IMG/VR virus record: IMGVR_UViG_3300021602_000017
Span: 1-32,690 of that record
DNA from: a virus
DNA length: 32,690 nt
Direction: 5' to 3' (one strand)
This document shows positions 5,444 to 10,139 of the stretch, piece after piece. Position 1 is the stretch's first letter; the number at the start of each line of letters is the position of its first letter. The notes beneath the pieces were generated by a model that had not been told where the DNA came from, searched no databases, and saw only the letters and a program-made list of their open reading frames with translations. The translations under genes and the position numbers were made by a program.

Positions 5444-5652
5444 TAGTTAGCCACCTTTAGAATTGCATAAGAACCACGCTCATTTAGTTCATCTAGTGCA
5501 GGCTGAATGCGTGGTGCAAGCAATTCTTTTAGCATTGACTCTAGCATTACAATTTGCATTGACTCTGAAAGTCTAAGCAGTTGCATTCCTACTGGGTGAG
5601 TTTCGTCTACTTCAGTTACGAAAGCGAGATTGTGTTTAATTGAGATTGTCAT
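5443..5652 (-). CDS. 69-residue helical protein
   Basis: The product (MTISIKHNLAFVTEVDETHP...) has a short beta start, then a helix with hydrophobic repeats (LLRLSESMQIVMLESMLKELL, about 24-44) that could form a coiled coil or dimer. The ATG at 5652 is preceded by AGGAAATAAAATAA, a reasonable ribosome site, and lies 19 bases past the stop of the 5672-5794 gene. Third gene of the 5979-5145 operon. Function unknown. Confidence 0.7.
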   Translation of the reverse strand: MTISIKHNLAFVTEVDETHPVGMQLLRLSESMQIVMLESMLKELLAPRIQPALDELNERGSYAILKVAN

Positions 5653-5671
5653 TTATTTTATTTCCTATTCT

Positions 5672-5794
5672 TTAGTTTGAGTTTTCATCAATGCATGAGC
5701 AAGGCTCTACATCGAAATTATTATTGTTGCCAAGGAATATAATTCCATAGTCATTACATACATCGCAAGGGATAGTCATTAGTGAGTTTATCAT
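5672..5794 (-). CDS. 40-residue CxxC/CxC microprotein
   Basis: The product begins MINSLMTIPCDVCNDYGIIF and later has EPCSCIDE, so a C-x-x-C plus C-x-C set could hold one zinc. The ATG at 5794 overlaps the preceding stop by one base. It is the second gene of the operon. The family is unknown, but the design matches the other Cys-pair microproteins in the leftward region. Confidence 0.65.
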   Translation of the reverse strand: MINSLMTIPCDVCNDYGIIFLGNNNNFDVEPCSCIDENSN

Positions 5795-5979
5795 TAGATG
5801 AGTGCCTTTCCTTTTAGTGTTCCACGAATACCAAGCAAGTCGCATGATACTTTAACGGATACGCCTACTGGCAGTTTAGTTGGATAAGTTGAAATAAAAT
5901 CTGCAACCTGTCCTTTAGTTGAGAGGGAAATATTTTTAACGCTTCCGTTAAAAGTTTCTAGTTTTATAGTGTAAGTCAT
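5794..5979 (-). CDS. 61-residue small protein, operon head
   Basis: The start at 5979 (MTYTIKLETFNGSVKNISLS) is chosen because GAAAGGAAGTC precedes it and the longer frame would cross the promoter -10 at 6011-6016. The product looks like a small beta/alpha fold, with a helix QVADFISTYPTKL and a final beta part VSVKVSCDLLG. It heads the five-gene operon 5979-5145. Function unknown. Confidence 0.7.
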   Translation of the reverse strand: MTYTIKLETFNGSVKNISLSTKGQVADFISTYPTKLPVGVSVKVSCDLLGIRGTLKGKALI

Positions 5980-6010
5980 TTTGACTTCCTTTCGTTTTGT
6001 TAATAATACC

Positions 6011-6039
6011 ATTATAGCATTTTGGGCTGACATTATCAA
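6011..6039 (-). promoter_or_regulatory. Early promoter with TTGATA, TGTCAG and TATAAT
   Basis: On the minus strand TTGATA (6039-6034), 17 bases, TATAAT (6016-6011) with a TGC extended -10; TGTCAG is 10 bases before the -10. The strongest match of the nine. Drives 5979-5145. Confidence 0.8.
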
Positions 6040-6070
6040 ATCCAAAATCGGACATATCAGACATTTTGAA

Positions 6071-6086
6071 TGTGAATTACATCACA
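6071..6086. promoter_or_regulatory. Crp/GlxR-like palindrome
   Basis: TGTGAATTACATCACA fits TGTGA-N6-TCACA; its centre is 62.5 bases from the first base of the -10 at 6016, identical to the site at 7381-7396 and its promoter. Confidence 0.7.
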
Positions 6087-6120
6087 CCGTTTTTGCTATT
6101 TATTTAATTGTATAAGTAGA

Positions 6121-6149
6121 ATACTACACCATAAAGGTCAAAAAGTCAA
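6121..6149 (-). promoter_or_regulatory. Second, upstream sigma70-type promoter
   Basis: On the minus strand TTGACT (6149-6144), 17 bases, TAGTAT (6126-6121). It lacks the TGTCAG box. A Crp-like site at 6171-6186 is centred 52.5 bases from its -10, so it forms its own module in tandem with 6011-6039. Confidence 0.5.
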
Positions 6150-6170
6150 GTCTTAAGACGGCGTGTCGCA

Positions 6171-6186
6171 TGTGTTCTTCATCACA
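6171..6186. promoter_or_regulatory. Crp/GlxR-like palindrome, one mismatch
   Basis: TGTGTTCTTCATCACA matches TGTGA-N6-TCACA except the fifth base. It directly follows a CGGCGTGTCG repeat (6159-6168) and serves the promoter at 6121-6149. Confidence 0.5.
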
Positions 6187-6198
6187 TTTTGCCCGTGC

Positions 6199-6225
6199 AA
6201 AATCACAGAGTTTTTATTTCTGCGA
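6199..6225 (-). terminator. Weak intrinsic terminator
   Basis: On the minus strand TCGCAGA pairs with TCTGTGA (one G-U pair) and is followed by UUUU. It is 12 bases past the stop of the last gene of the 7129-6238 operon. Confidence 0.45.
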
Positions 6226-6237
6226 TCTTGGTTTTAT

Positions 6238-6381
6238 TTATTCAACAGGCAAAACTTCAAACGCATTAAATTTTTCTAATTCGCTTTCGCTAAGTTTAGC
6301 AAAAACTTTATTTAAATTAAAAACTGCTTGAAGATCTGTATCTGCTTCAGTTACAAAACTAATTAAAACATTTTTCTTCAT
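6238..6381 (-). CDS. 47-residue microprotein
   Basis: The product is MKKNVLISFVTEADTDLQAV to AFEVLPVE: a beta strand, a helix and an acidic end, like a minimal beta-alpha-beta unit. It starts immediately after the stop of the 30-residue gene (TAAATG) and ends the six-gene operon that begins at 7129. No family recognised; coding is supported by the seamless packing. Confidence 0.6.
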   Translation of the reverse strand: MKKNVLISFVTEADTDLQAVFNLNKVFAKLSESELEKFNAFEVLPVE

Positions 6382-6474
6382 TTATTTATTCTCCTCAATC
6401 TCATCTAGTAGTTCCCAAAGAATTGGCTCTAACTCTAACGCTACTGCGTCTAACTTTTCTTGAAGTGTTTTCAT
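6382..6474 (-). CDS. 30-residue acidic helical peptide
   Basis: MKTLQEKLDAVALELEPILW is followed by ELLDEIEENK, a single amphipathic, very acidic helix. The ATG at 6474 overlaps the previous stop as ATGA and the next gene begins at once after its stop. A peptide that mimics DNA charge or binds a host protein is imaginable but not shown. Confidence 0.5.
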   Translation of the reverse strand: MKTLQEKLDAVALELEPILWELLDEIEENK

Positions 6475-6620
6475 TCGCTTAACTCCAAATCTTTTATGTC
6501 TGCAACATAAACATTATCCTTATTTATTCCGTATTTTAATTGGAATTGAAATACATCAATAGCCTCATCATAGGACTCAGCCTCTACATTTATGTAGGTT
6601 AGAAACTCAAAGTTTTTCAT
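6471..6620 (-). CDS. 49-residue microprotein with DEA helix
   Basis: The product starts MKNFEFLTYINVEAESYDEA and reads strand, then helix with DEAIDVFQ, then strand (NVYVADIK), an outline shared with part of the 221-643 protein ('VNARNEDEATNAI'). It starts right after the preceding stop (TAAATG) and overlaps the following start as ATGA. Function unknown. Confidence 0.65.
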   Translation of the reverse strand: MKNFEFLTYINVEAESYDEAIDVFQFQLKYGINKDNVYVADIKDLELSE

Positions 6621-6785
6621 TTATTTAACTCCCTTGTATAGAAAGTCCCAAGCCTTACGGCATAACACGATAGACTTACAGTTATCGCAACAGATGACTC
6701 CATGAGGGTTTAGGTCAAGGTCATAGATGTCTATGCTAGTGCTAACCGCACCGCATACTGATTTTATAGATACATAGGTACTCAT
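6621..6785 (-). CDS. 54-residue Cys-rich microprotein
   Basis: MSTYVSIKSVCGAVSTSIDI starts a protein with Cys11, the set CCDNC (32-36) and Cys42, and a final WDFLYKGVK. The cysteines could bind one zinc. It begins directly after the previous stop and is followed directly by the next ATG. The neighbouring gene at 6786-6950 ends similarly (LFEGVK), so the two may be distant paralogs. Confidence 0.65.
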   Translation of the reverse strand: MSTYVSIKSVCGAVSTSIDIYDLDLNPHGVICCDNCKSIVLCRKAWDFLYKGVK

Positions 6786-6950
6786 TTATTTTACTCCCTC
6801 GAATAATTCTTTACATTTATTAGGGTTAGTCATGTATGACTGCCCCTCATGGTATAGCGCAGGGGCTAATACCACTTGACCGCAAGGGCATAAGTTCATC
6901 ATGCCTTTAGGGTAATCGCTTACAGTAGCAAGTTTAGTCCAAATACTCAT
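6786..6950 (-). CDS. 54-residue CPC-containing microprotein
   Basis: The product starts MSIWTKLATVSDYPKGMMNL and contains CPCGQ (21-25) and a later Cys46, with a C-terminal LFEGVK like that of the next gene. The ATG at 6950 overlaps the preceding stop as ATGA. Possible zinc-binding or redox microprotein; function not known. Confidence 0.65.
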   Translation of the reverse strand: MSIWTKLATVSDYPKGMMNLCPCGQVVLAPALYHEGQSYMTNPNKCKELFEGVK

Positions 6951-7129
6951 TTAGTCACCGACCACTCTGACCATTGAGGCATACGCTCTAAGCCAAAGTC
7001 TAACCAAAATCGGTCTATATTGTTTTCACAATTTTGGCAGAAAGTGTATTGTGTATCTGATACTTCTGAGATAGCAGAATATTTAGGGTTATGCTCTACG
7101 CATACTGTTGTTTTACTTATTGTAGTCAT
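6947..7129 (-). CDS. 60-residue CxxC microprotein, operon head
   Basis: MTTISKTTVCVEHNPKYSAI is followed by a CQNC pair (31-34) and an aromatic C-terminus (FWLDFGLERMPQWSEW). One Cys, one His and the CQNC pair could form a zinc site. GAAAGGTAGGTC precedes the ATG at 7129. It heads a six-gene operon driven from 7185-7206. No family recognised. Confidence 0.7.
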   Translation of the reverse strand: MTTISKTTVCVEHNPKYSAISEVSDTQYTFCQNCENNIDRFWLDFGLERMPQWSEWSVTK

Positions 7130-7184
7130 TTAGTGACCTACCTTTCAATTCAGGATTTCTTTACCTGATTTTCTTTATACTGCA

Positions 7185-7206
7185 ATTATAGCAGGGGGGT
7201 CTGACA
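7185..7206 (-). promoter_or_regulatory. Early promoter, TGTCAG-N10-TATAAT
   Basis: On the minus strand TGTCAG (7206-7201), 10 bases, TATAAT (7190-7185) with a TGC extended -10. A second ATGTCA lies upstream. It heads the operon 7129-6238. Confidence 0.75.
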
Positions 7207-7254
7207 TTTATGACATTACTAGCCAGTAAATCCAAATAGTGAGACGGTTTTTCG

Positions 7255-7270
7255 TGTGTTTCATGTCACA
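7255..7270. promoter_or_regulatory. Crp/GlxR-like palindrome, one mismatch
   Basis: TGTGTTTCATGTCACA; its centre is 72.5 bases from the first base of the -10 at 7190. Confidence 0.55.
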
Positions 7271-7280
7271 CTTTCAAAAC

Positions 7281-7302
7281 TGTGGATAACTTCTGTGGAT
7301 AA
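7281..7302 (+). other. Pair of DnaA boxes between divergent operons
   Basis: TGTGGATAA occurs at 7281-7289 and 7294-7302, 13 bases apart. The pair lies in the 611-base gene-free stretch 7130-7740 that separates leftward from rightward early genes, a common place for a phage origin. Confidence 0.55.
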
Positions 7303-7344
7303 CTTGGGGAAATTATAACAATTACGTAACAATCTTAAAAAGAT

Positions 7345-7425
7345 CGGCGTGTCGATTTGACACGTGCAGCACGGGCGATATGTGATAGACATCACAAAGA
7401 AAAAGGGTATTTATACGGCGTGTCG
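7345..7425 (+). repeat. CGGCGTGTCG direct repeats
   Basis: The 10-base word occurs at 7345-7354 and 7416-7425, and a third time at 6159-6168. The first is part of GTGTC-GATTT-GACAC, a small inverted repeat. They flank Crp-like sites, so they may bind another regulator. Confidence 0.4.
7381..7396. promoter_or_regulatory. Crp/GlxR-like palindrome
   Basis: TGTGATAGACATCACA fits TGTGA-N6-TCACA; its centre is 62.5 bases upstream of the -10 at 7451. Confidence 0.7.
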
Positions 7426-7427
7426 CC

Positions 7428-7456
7428 TTGACTTTTCAGGGTATCTATGTTATACT
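7428..7456 (+). promoter_or_regulatory. Rightward sigma70 promoter 1
   Basis: TTGACT (7428-7433), 17 bases, TATACT (7451-7456). Together with 7381-7396 it is one of two copies of the same module. It drives the rightward genes from 7741 through a long leader. Confidence 0.75.
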
Positions 7457-7499
7457 TGCCGTATACAAAAAATTAAATAAGGATAAGTAAGGCTAAGAG

Positions 7500-7515
7500 T
7501 GTGATACAAATCACA
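7500..7515. promoter_or_regulatory. Crp/GlxR-like palindrome
   Basis: TGTGATACAAATCACA fits TGTGA-N6-TCACA; its centre is 72.5 bases upstream of the -10 at 7580. Confidence 0.7.
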
Positions 7516-7556
7516 TAGGCCAAGCGTCTCAATATATGAGAATACTAGCAAGTAAG

Positions 7557-7585
7557 TTGATATTTTTAGATATTTCTGCTATACT
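7557..7585 (+). promoter_or_regulatory. Rightward sigma70 promoter 2
   Basis: TTGATA (7557-7562), 17 bases, TATACT (7580-7585) with a TGC extended -10. After the -10 the sequence closely repeats that after promoter 1 (both run into AAAAATTAAATAAG), so the module has been duplicated. Confidence 0.75.
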
Positions 7586-7701
7586 TACAGTATCAAGAAA
7601 AATTAAATAAGAAATCCTAGTGAGCCTCTGAGCCTACCAAATAAGACTAGAAATAGTATGAGCGTAGCAAATAAGAGCAAATAACCTAGGTCAAGGAAAA
7701 A

Positions 7702-7718
7702 GTTACCACAAGGGTAAC
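7702..7718 (+). promoter_or_regulatory. Leader hairpin before the 7741 gene
   Basis: GTTACC-ACAAG-GGTAAC forms a small hairpin ending about 12 bases before the ribosome site GAAAGG of the 7741 gene; it might stabilise the leader or affect translation. Confidence 0.3.
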
Positions 7719-7740
7719 GAATAAACGAAAGGTTCAGAAT

Positions 7741-7929
7741 ATGAACACTATATATAACGAAATAGCAGAAGAGTTTGGCTCTTCATCTCTATCTATAAAT
7801 AACCCTCTACCTAGTTACGCATTGAGTATCCGTCAATGCCAAATACTACTAAACAAGTATGGTATGGAAAAGGCTAGTATTATTGCTAAACGCTATGCCT
7901 CACTACAATCAAGAAAGGTCGTTAAGTAA
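7741..7929 (+). CDS. 62-residue helical protein, first rightward early gene
   Basis: The product reads MNTIYNEIAEEFGSSSLSIN, then a Pro-rich turn, then LSIRQCQILLNKYGMEKASIIAKRYASLQSRKV. The second half has a helix-turn-helix-like spacing and a basic end, so DNA binding is possible but not supported by a recognised motif. GAAAGG is 8 bases before the ATG. It lies about 150 bases past two tandem promoters and is followed without a gap by the next gene. Confidence 0.7.
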   Translation: MNTIYNEIAEEFGSSSLSINNPLPSYALSIRQCQILLNKYGMEKASIIAKRYASLQSRKVVK

Positions 7930-8043
7930 ATGACACTAGATGAATATAAGCAACATGTAGAGGCGCAACGCCTTACATCTCTAGCCATAGCAATGGAGGC
8001 ACTACGCAAGTCTAGTGCTATGCAGGCGGTAGATAGTGAATAA
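7930..8043 (+). CDS. 37-residue helical microprotein
   Basis: MTLDEYKQHVEAQRLTSLAI begins a single Ala/Glu-rich helix ending MQAVDSE. The ATG directly follows the stop of the 7741 gene (TAAATG) and the end overlaps the start of the secreted-peptide gene by 8 bases. No family recognised. Confidence 0.55.
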   Translation: MTLDEYKQHVEAQRLTSLAIAMEALRKSSAMQAVDSE

Positions 8044-8173
8044 GATACTACTCACACTCTCTGCCCTAGTGCTAGTGTTCTCACACTATGCACACCCTCA
8101 CTATGATAAGTGCTATCAAGGCTTTGAGGGATACACTTGCACACTAACCCACTATACATTTGGAGATAAATAA
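8036..8173 (+). CDS. 45-residue peptide with signal-like N-terminus
   Basis: Read from GTG at 8036, the product is MNKILLTLSALVLVFSHYAH, followed by PHYDKCYQGFEGYTCTLTHYTFGDK. A Lys, a hydrophobic stretch of about 13 residues and an Ala before polar residues look like a signal peptide or membrane anchor; the mature part has two cysteines that could form a disulfide outside the cytoplasm. No strong ribosome site precedes the GTG; overlap with the gene before and an immediate ATG after its stop suggest coupled translation. Superinfection exclusion is a guess. Confidence 0.55.
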   Translation: MNKILLTLSALVLVFSHYAHPHYDKCYQGFEGYTCTLTHYTFGDK

Positions 8174-8341
8174 ATGAATGATTATGAAATTGAGCAAGCC
8201 TATGCTGATATGCTAGACGAAGTTTATGGCACTGTTATTATTGCAGGCACTGAATTCGAAACATCTAGAGCATTAAAAGAACTAGATCCAATCATGTACA
8301 ACGAAGGACTGTTAGACTTTACAGATTCTTTACTTGTTTAA
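8174..8341 (+). CDS. MNDYEIEQAYADMLDE family phage protein
   Basis: This 55-residue acidic protein (MNDYEIEQAYADMLDEVYGT; later TSRALKELDPIMYNEG and FTDSLLV) matches a small-protein family I recall as frequent in actinophages, with the typical order 'ALKE.DP..Y..G..D..DS'. Its function is unknown. It starts directly after the stop of the previous gene and is followed 11 bases later by a strong terminator, closing the rightward early operon. The family supports an actinobacterial host. Confidence 0.75.
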   Translation: MNDYEIEQAYADMLDEVYGTVIIAGTEFETSRALKELDPIMYNEGLLDFTDSLLV

Positions 8342-8352
8342 ATAAATTAAAG

Positions 8353-8385
8353 TAGTGGGTGCCTTGTGTGCTCACTATTTTTTTT
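8353..8385 (+). terminator. Strong intrinsic terminator
   Basis: TAGTGGG pairs with CTCACTA (one G-U) around an 11-base loop and is followed by eight Ts. It ends the rightward operon 7741-8341. Confidence 0.8.
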
Positions 8386-8457
8386 GTTTTTATTTTTTTT
8401 AAACATGTATCATACACATTTGCAAAATATTCAGATTTTTGTGAAAATGAAAATATA

Positions 8458-8466
8458 TGCTATAAT
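8458..8466 (+). promoter_or_regulatory. Extended -10 promoter for a leaderless micropeptide
   Basis: TGCTATAAT is followed 6 bases later by the ATG at 8473. No -35 is visible. The same word precedes several late-type genes in the window. Confidence 0.65.
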
Positions 8467-8472
8467 TCTAAT

Positions 8473-8559
8473 ATGACAAATGAAACAGAGTATTCTGGAA
8501 ATAATTGTTGTGCAGAATGCACATGCATACATCCACATAAATCAACTCCAGTAGAATAA
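8473..8559 (+). CDS. 28-residue Cys-rich micropeptide
   Basis: The product is MTNETEYSGNNCCAECTCIH and then PHKSTPVE. It carries CCAECTC, close to FCCDGCSC in the next small gene. The start at 8473 is preferred to an upstream ATG at 8359 because that one lies in the terminator and the extended -10 promoter puts 8473 at the transcript start. A metal-binding or thiol-rich peptide is likely; role unknown. Confidence 0.5.
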   Translation: MTNETEYSGNNCCAECTCIHPHKSTPVE

Positions 8560-8584
8560 ATAATATATAGCGTTACTAAAGGTA

Positions 8585-8590
8585 TATAAT
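8585..8590 (+). promoter_or_regulatory. -10 element of a near-leaderless gene
   Basis: TATAAT is followed by 7 bases and the ATG at 8598; no -35 or TGn is present. Confidence 0.5.
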
Positions 8591-8597
8591 AGATATT

Positions 8598-8750
8598 ATG
8601 GAAAACTTACAACTATCGCTATTTCCAGGGTATGAATCAGAATTATCATCTCTGGCTGTAAAAATATTTTCAGATTTTTGTTGTGATGGATGTAGTTGCA
8701 AGTCTACTTCTGATCATCAGAAAGATACTCAGTATTCATCATTTGCATAA
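8598..8750 (+). CDS. 50-residue protein with CCxxCxC motif
   Basis: MENLQLSLFPGYESELSSLA begins the product; residues about 27-35 are FCCDGCSCK, matching the CCAECTC of the previous micropeptide. The last 47 bases overlap the end of the leftward YkgJ-like gene on the other strand. The start is set by the -10 at 8585. A small metal- or thiol-binding protein; function unknown. Confidence 0.6.
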   Translation: MENLQLSLFPGYESELSSLAVKIFSDFCCDGCSCKSTSDHQKDTQYSSFA

Positions 8751-9162
8751 ATTCAGGGGATCCAACCCAATACTTCTTGGTATCACTATCCCAAGCACCA
8801 TTAATGCTATTCATCAATAGATACTTAATAAACCATGTAGTGCTATCAGTATTTGGCTCATTTGGTGCTTTTGTCATTTTAAGAAAACGCATATCGTTAA
8901 TCTTCTGCCAAGTAATAATAACTCCAGAATGTTCTGGTTTTAGAATTTCGGGGACAGCAGGATTAACCAACCATTCACATTCAAATGTTCTACAAGGCTG
9001 TACAGGTCTATTCTCATAGTCACCACAACCTTTACCTATTTGTAAAATAGCACAAGGATTTCCTGGATAGATCGGTTTGCCATTTATAACAGATGCCAAA
9101 TGGCCTTCACAACACTTAGTACATGTTCCGCAGGAACGCTTTACCACTTCTTGATTGGACAT
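8704..9162 (-). CDS. YkgJ-like zinc/iron-chelating Cys protein
   Basis: The 152-residue product begins MSNQEVVKRSCGTCTKCCEG, with Cys11, 14, 17, 18, then Cys37, 46, 57 and 62, the CxxCxxCC...C...C order of the YkgJ/Fe-S-oxidoreductase-like family of putative metal-chelating proteins. The C-terminal 90 residues (TWQKINDMRFLKMTK...) are beta-rich. The ATG at 9162 is chosen over 9207 because AAAAGG precedes it; it overlaps the end of the upstream gene by 22 bases. It is last of three leftward genes. It might act in metal insertion or in modification of protein or nucleic acid; none is demonstrated. Confidence 0.65.
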   Translation of the reverse strand: MSNQEVVKRSCGTCTKCCEGHLASVINGKPIYPGNPCAILQIGKGCGDYENRPVQPCRTFECEWLVNPAVPEILKPEHSGVIITWQKINDMRFLKMTKAPNEPNTDSTTWFIKYLLMNSINGAWDSDTKKYWVGSPEFMQMMNTEYLSDDQK

Positions 9163-9341
9163 TTGGCCTTTTCCAATCTTGTTTTTAATTTCATAAAACA
9201 TCCACACTTTCTACATTGCACGGTAGACTTAACAAAAAATTCACATGAGTTACATATTTCAAGGCGGGACTTAACAATTTCCTCTTGGCTTCTTGGTTCA
9301 TTAGGATTTAACAAATCCCAAGGCTTAACATTATCCGACAC
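9141..9341 (-). CDS. 66-residue Cys-rich zinc-ribbon-like protein
   Basis: The C-terminal half has CNSC (30-33), CRKCGC (43-48) and CPIKKW at the end, an arrangement (ICxxCxxF...CxxCGCxMxxK...CPxxKW) I recognise from small phage and cyanophage proteins, possibly DUF6171-like. It should bind one or two zinc ions. It overlaps the stop of the DHH-like gene by 11 bases and the start of the YkgJ-like gene by 22, so the three are co-translated. Role unknown. Confidence 0.7.
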   Translation of the reverse strand: MSDNVKPWDLLNPNEPRSQEEIVKSRLEICNSCEFFVKSTVQCRKCGCFMKLKTRLEKAKCPIKKW

Positions 9342-10095
9342 TATCTATCTCATCTCTATACGTAACAGAATACTCTCCACCAAATATCTCTGCATAACTG
9401 ATTATATCACCCATGTATCTTTGGAGTGTATTGCGATCAATAAGTCCTTTTTCATATTTTTTAATACTAGTCAGAGTTCTGGTGGCTAACGGTAAATTGT
9501 ATAGCGCTGCATTCATATTTAACATGTACTTAGCCAAACCTAATCTTCTAGACACAGGAGCCTGTTTTCCATTTAAAGATGTTTTATATTTTTCAATATC
9601 TTCTGTTAAATTATCAATATCGTCAATACTGGGATGGGGCAATAAATTCGACCAGTCTCGCATGTTATCTGCATAATTAACTTTATTAAGATATGTTGAA
9701 TCTGCATAACCCATGCGTATGTGGTCGTTTGTATTGGTGGGGCTCTCCATCGTCGCAGCAATTAGAAAACAAGTAGCATACGGGAACTTAGACGAGTATT
9801 TGGCGACCTTTTGAAAGGTATTAGGGTTAAAGGATGCATCCGCCATGTTGTCGTCTCTAAGACGCATATGGTTGCCAATTGAGACATAGTCTTTTGTGTT
9901 CATATCGCAATCGACAAACAAACAATCTTTGGGATCTATATTATCCGCCAGACTTAAAAGATTTTTATCGTATGTGCCAACAACTTCTATTTCAAATTTT
10001 CGACTTAACAACTCAGCGCACATAAAACCATCTATGTCTGGTGAGACTATTAGTTTGTTTGAGTATTGTAATGTTTTCTTTATAGCACTAAGCAT
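9331..10095 (-). CDS. DHH-like phosphoesterase, divergent
   Basis: The 254-residue protein opens with LIVSPDIDGFMCAELL (Asp20, Asp22), which looks like motif I (DxDG) of DHH phosphoesterases such as RecJ and NrnA; LFVDCDMN (Asp62, Asp64) matches motif II and SIGNHMR (74-76) stands where DHH/GNH residues occur, followed by FNPN. The C-terminal half is helical. Such enzymes hydrolyse short nucleic acids or cyclic dinucleotides using manganese. The call rests on motif order only; the canonical DHH is GNH here, so activity is uncertain. GGGGGA precedes the ATG at 10095. It heads the leftward trio. Confidence 0.45.
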   Translation of the reverse strand: MLSAIKKTLQYSNKLIVSPDIDGFMCAELLSRKFEIEVVGTYDKNLLSLADNIDPKDCLFVDCDMNTKDYVSIGNHMRLRDDNMADASFNPNTFQKVAKYSSKFPYATCFLIAATMESPTNTNDHIRMGYADSTYLNKVNYADNMRDWSNLLPHPSIDDIDNLTEDIEKYKTSLNGKQAPVSRRLGLAKYMLNMNAALYNLPLATRTLTSIKKYEKGLIDRNTLQRYMGDIISYAEIFGGEYSVTYRDEIDSVG

Positions 10096-10121
10096 TTTAT
10101 TTAGTTCCCCCGTAAAAAATA

Positions 10122-10130
10122 TGTTATACT
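10122..10130 (+). promoter_or_regulatory. Extended -10 promoter of the 10140 gene
   Basis: TGTTATACT ends 9 bases before the ATG at 10140. Read on the other strand the same bases give GTATAAC, a possible -10 for the leftward DHH-like gene, so two divergent promoters may overlap. Confidence 0.5.
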
Positions 10131-10139
10131 AAGTCTATC

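Noticed and set aside
7537-7611. Short rightward ORF MRILASKLIF
   Set aside because: It lies across promoter 2 and is not preceded by a ribosome site.
8359-8472. Extended N-terminus of the Cys-rich micropeptide, starting at 8359
   Set aside because: The region is the stem and U tract of the terminator at 8353-8385 plus poly-T, and the -10 promoter lies at 8461, inside it.
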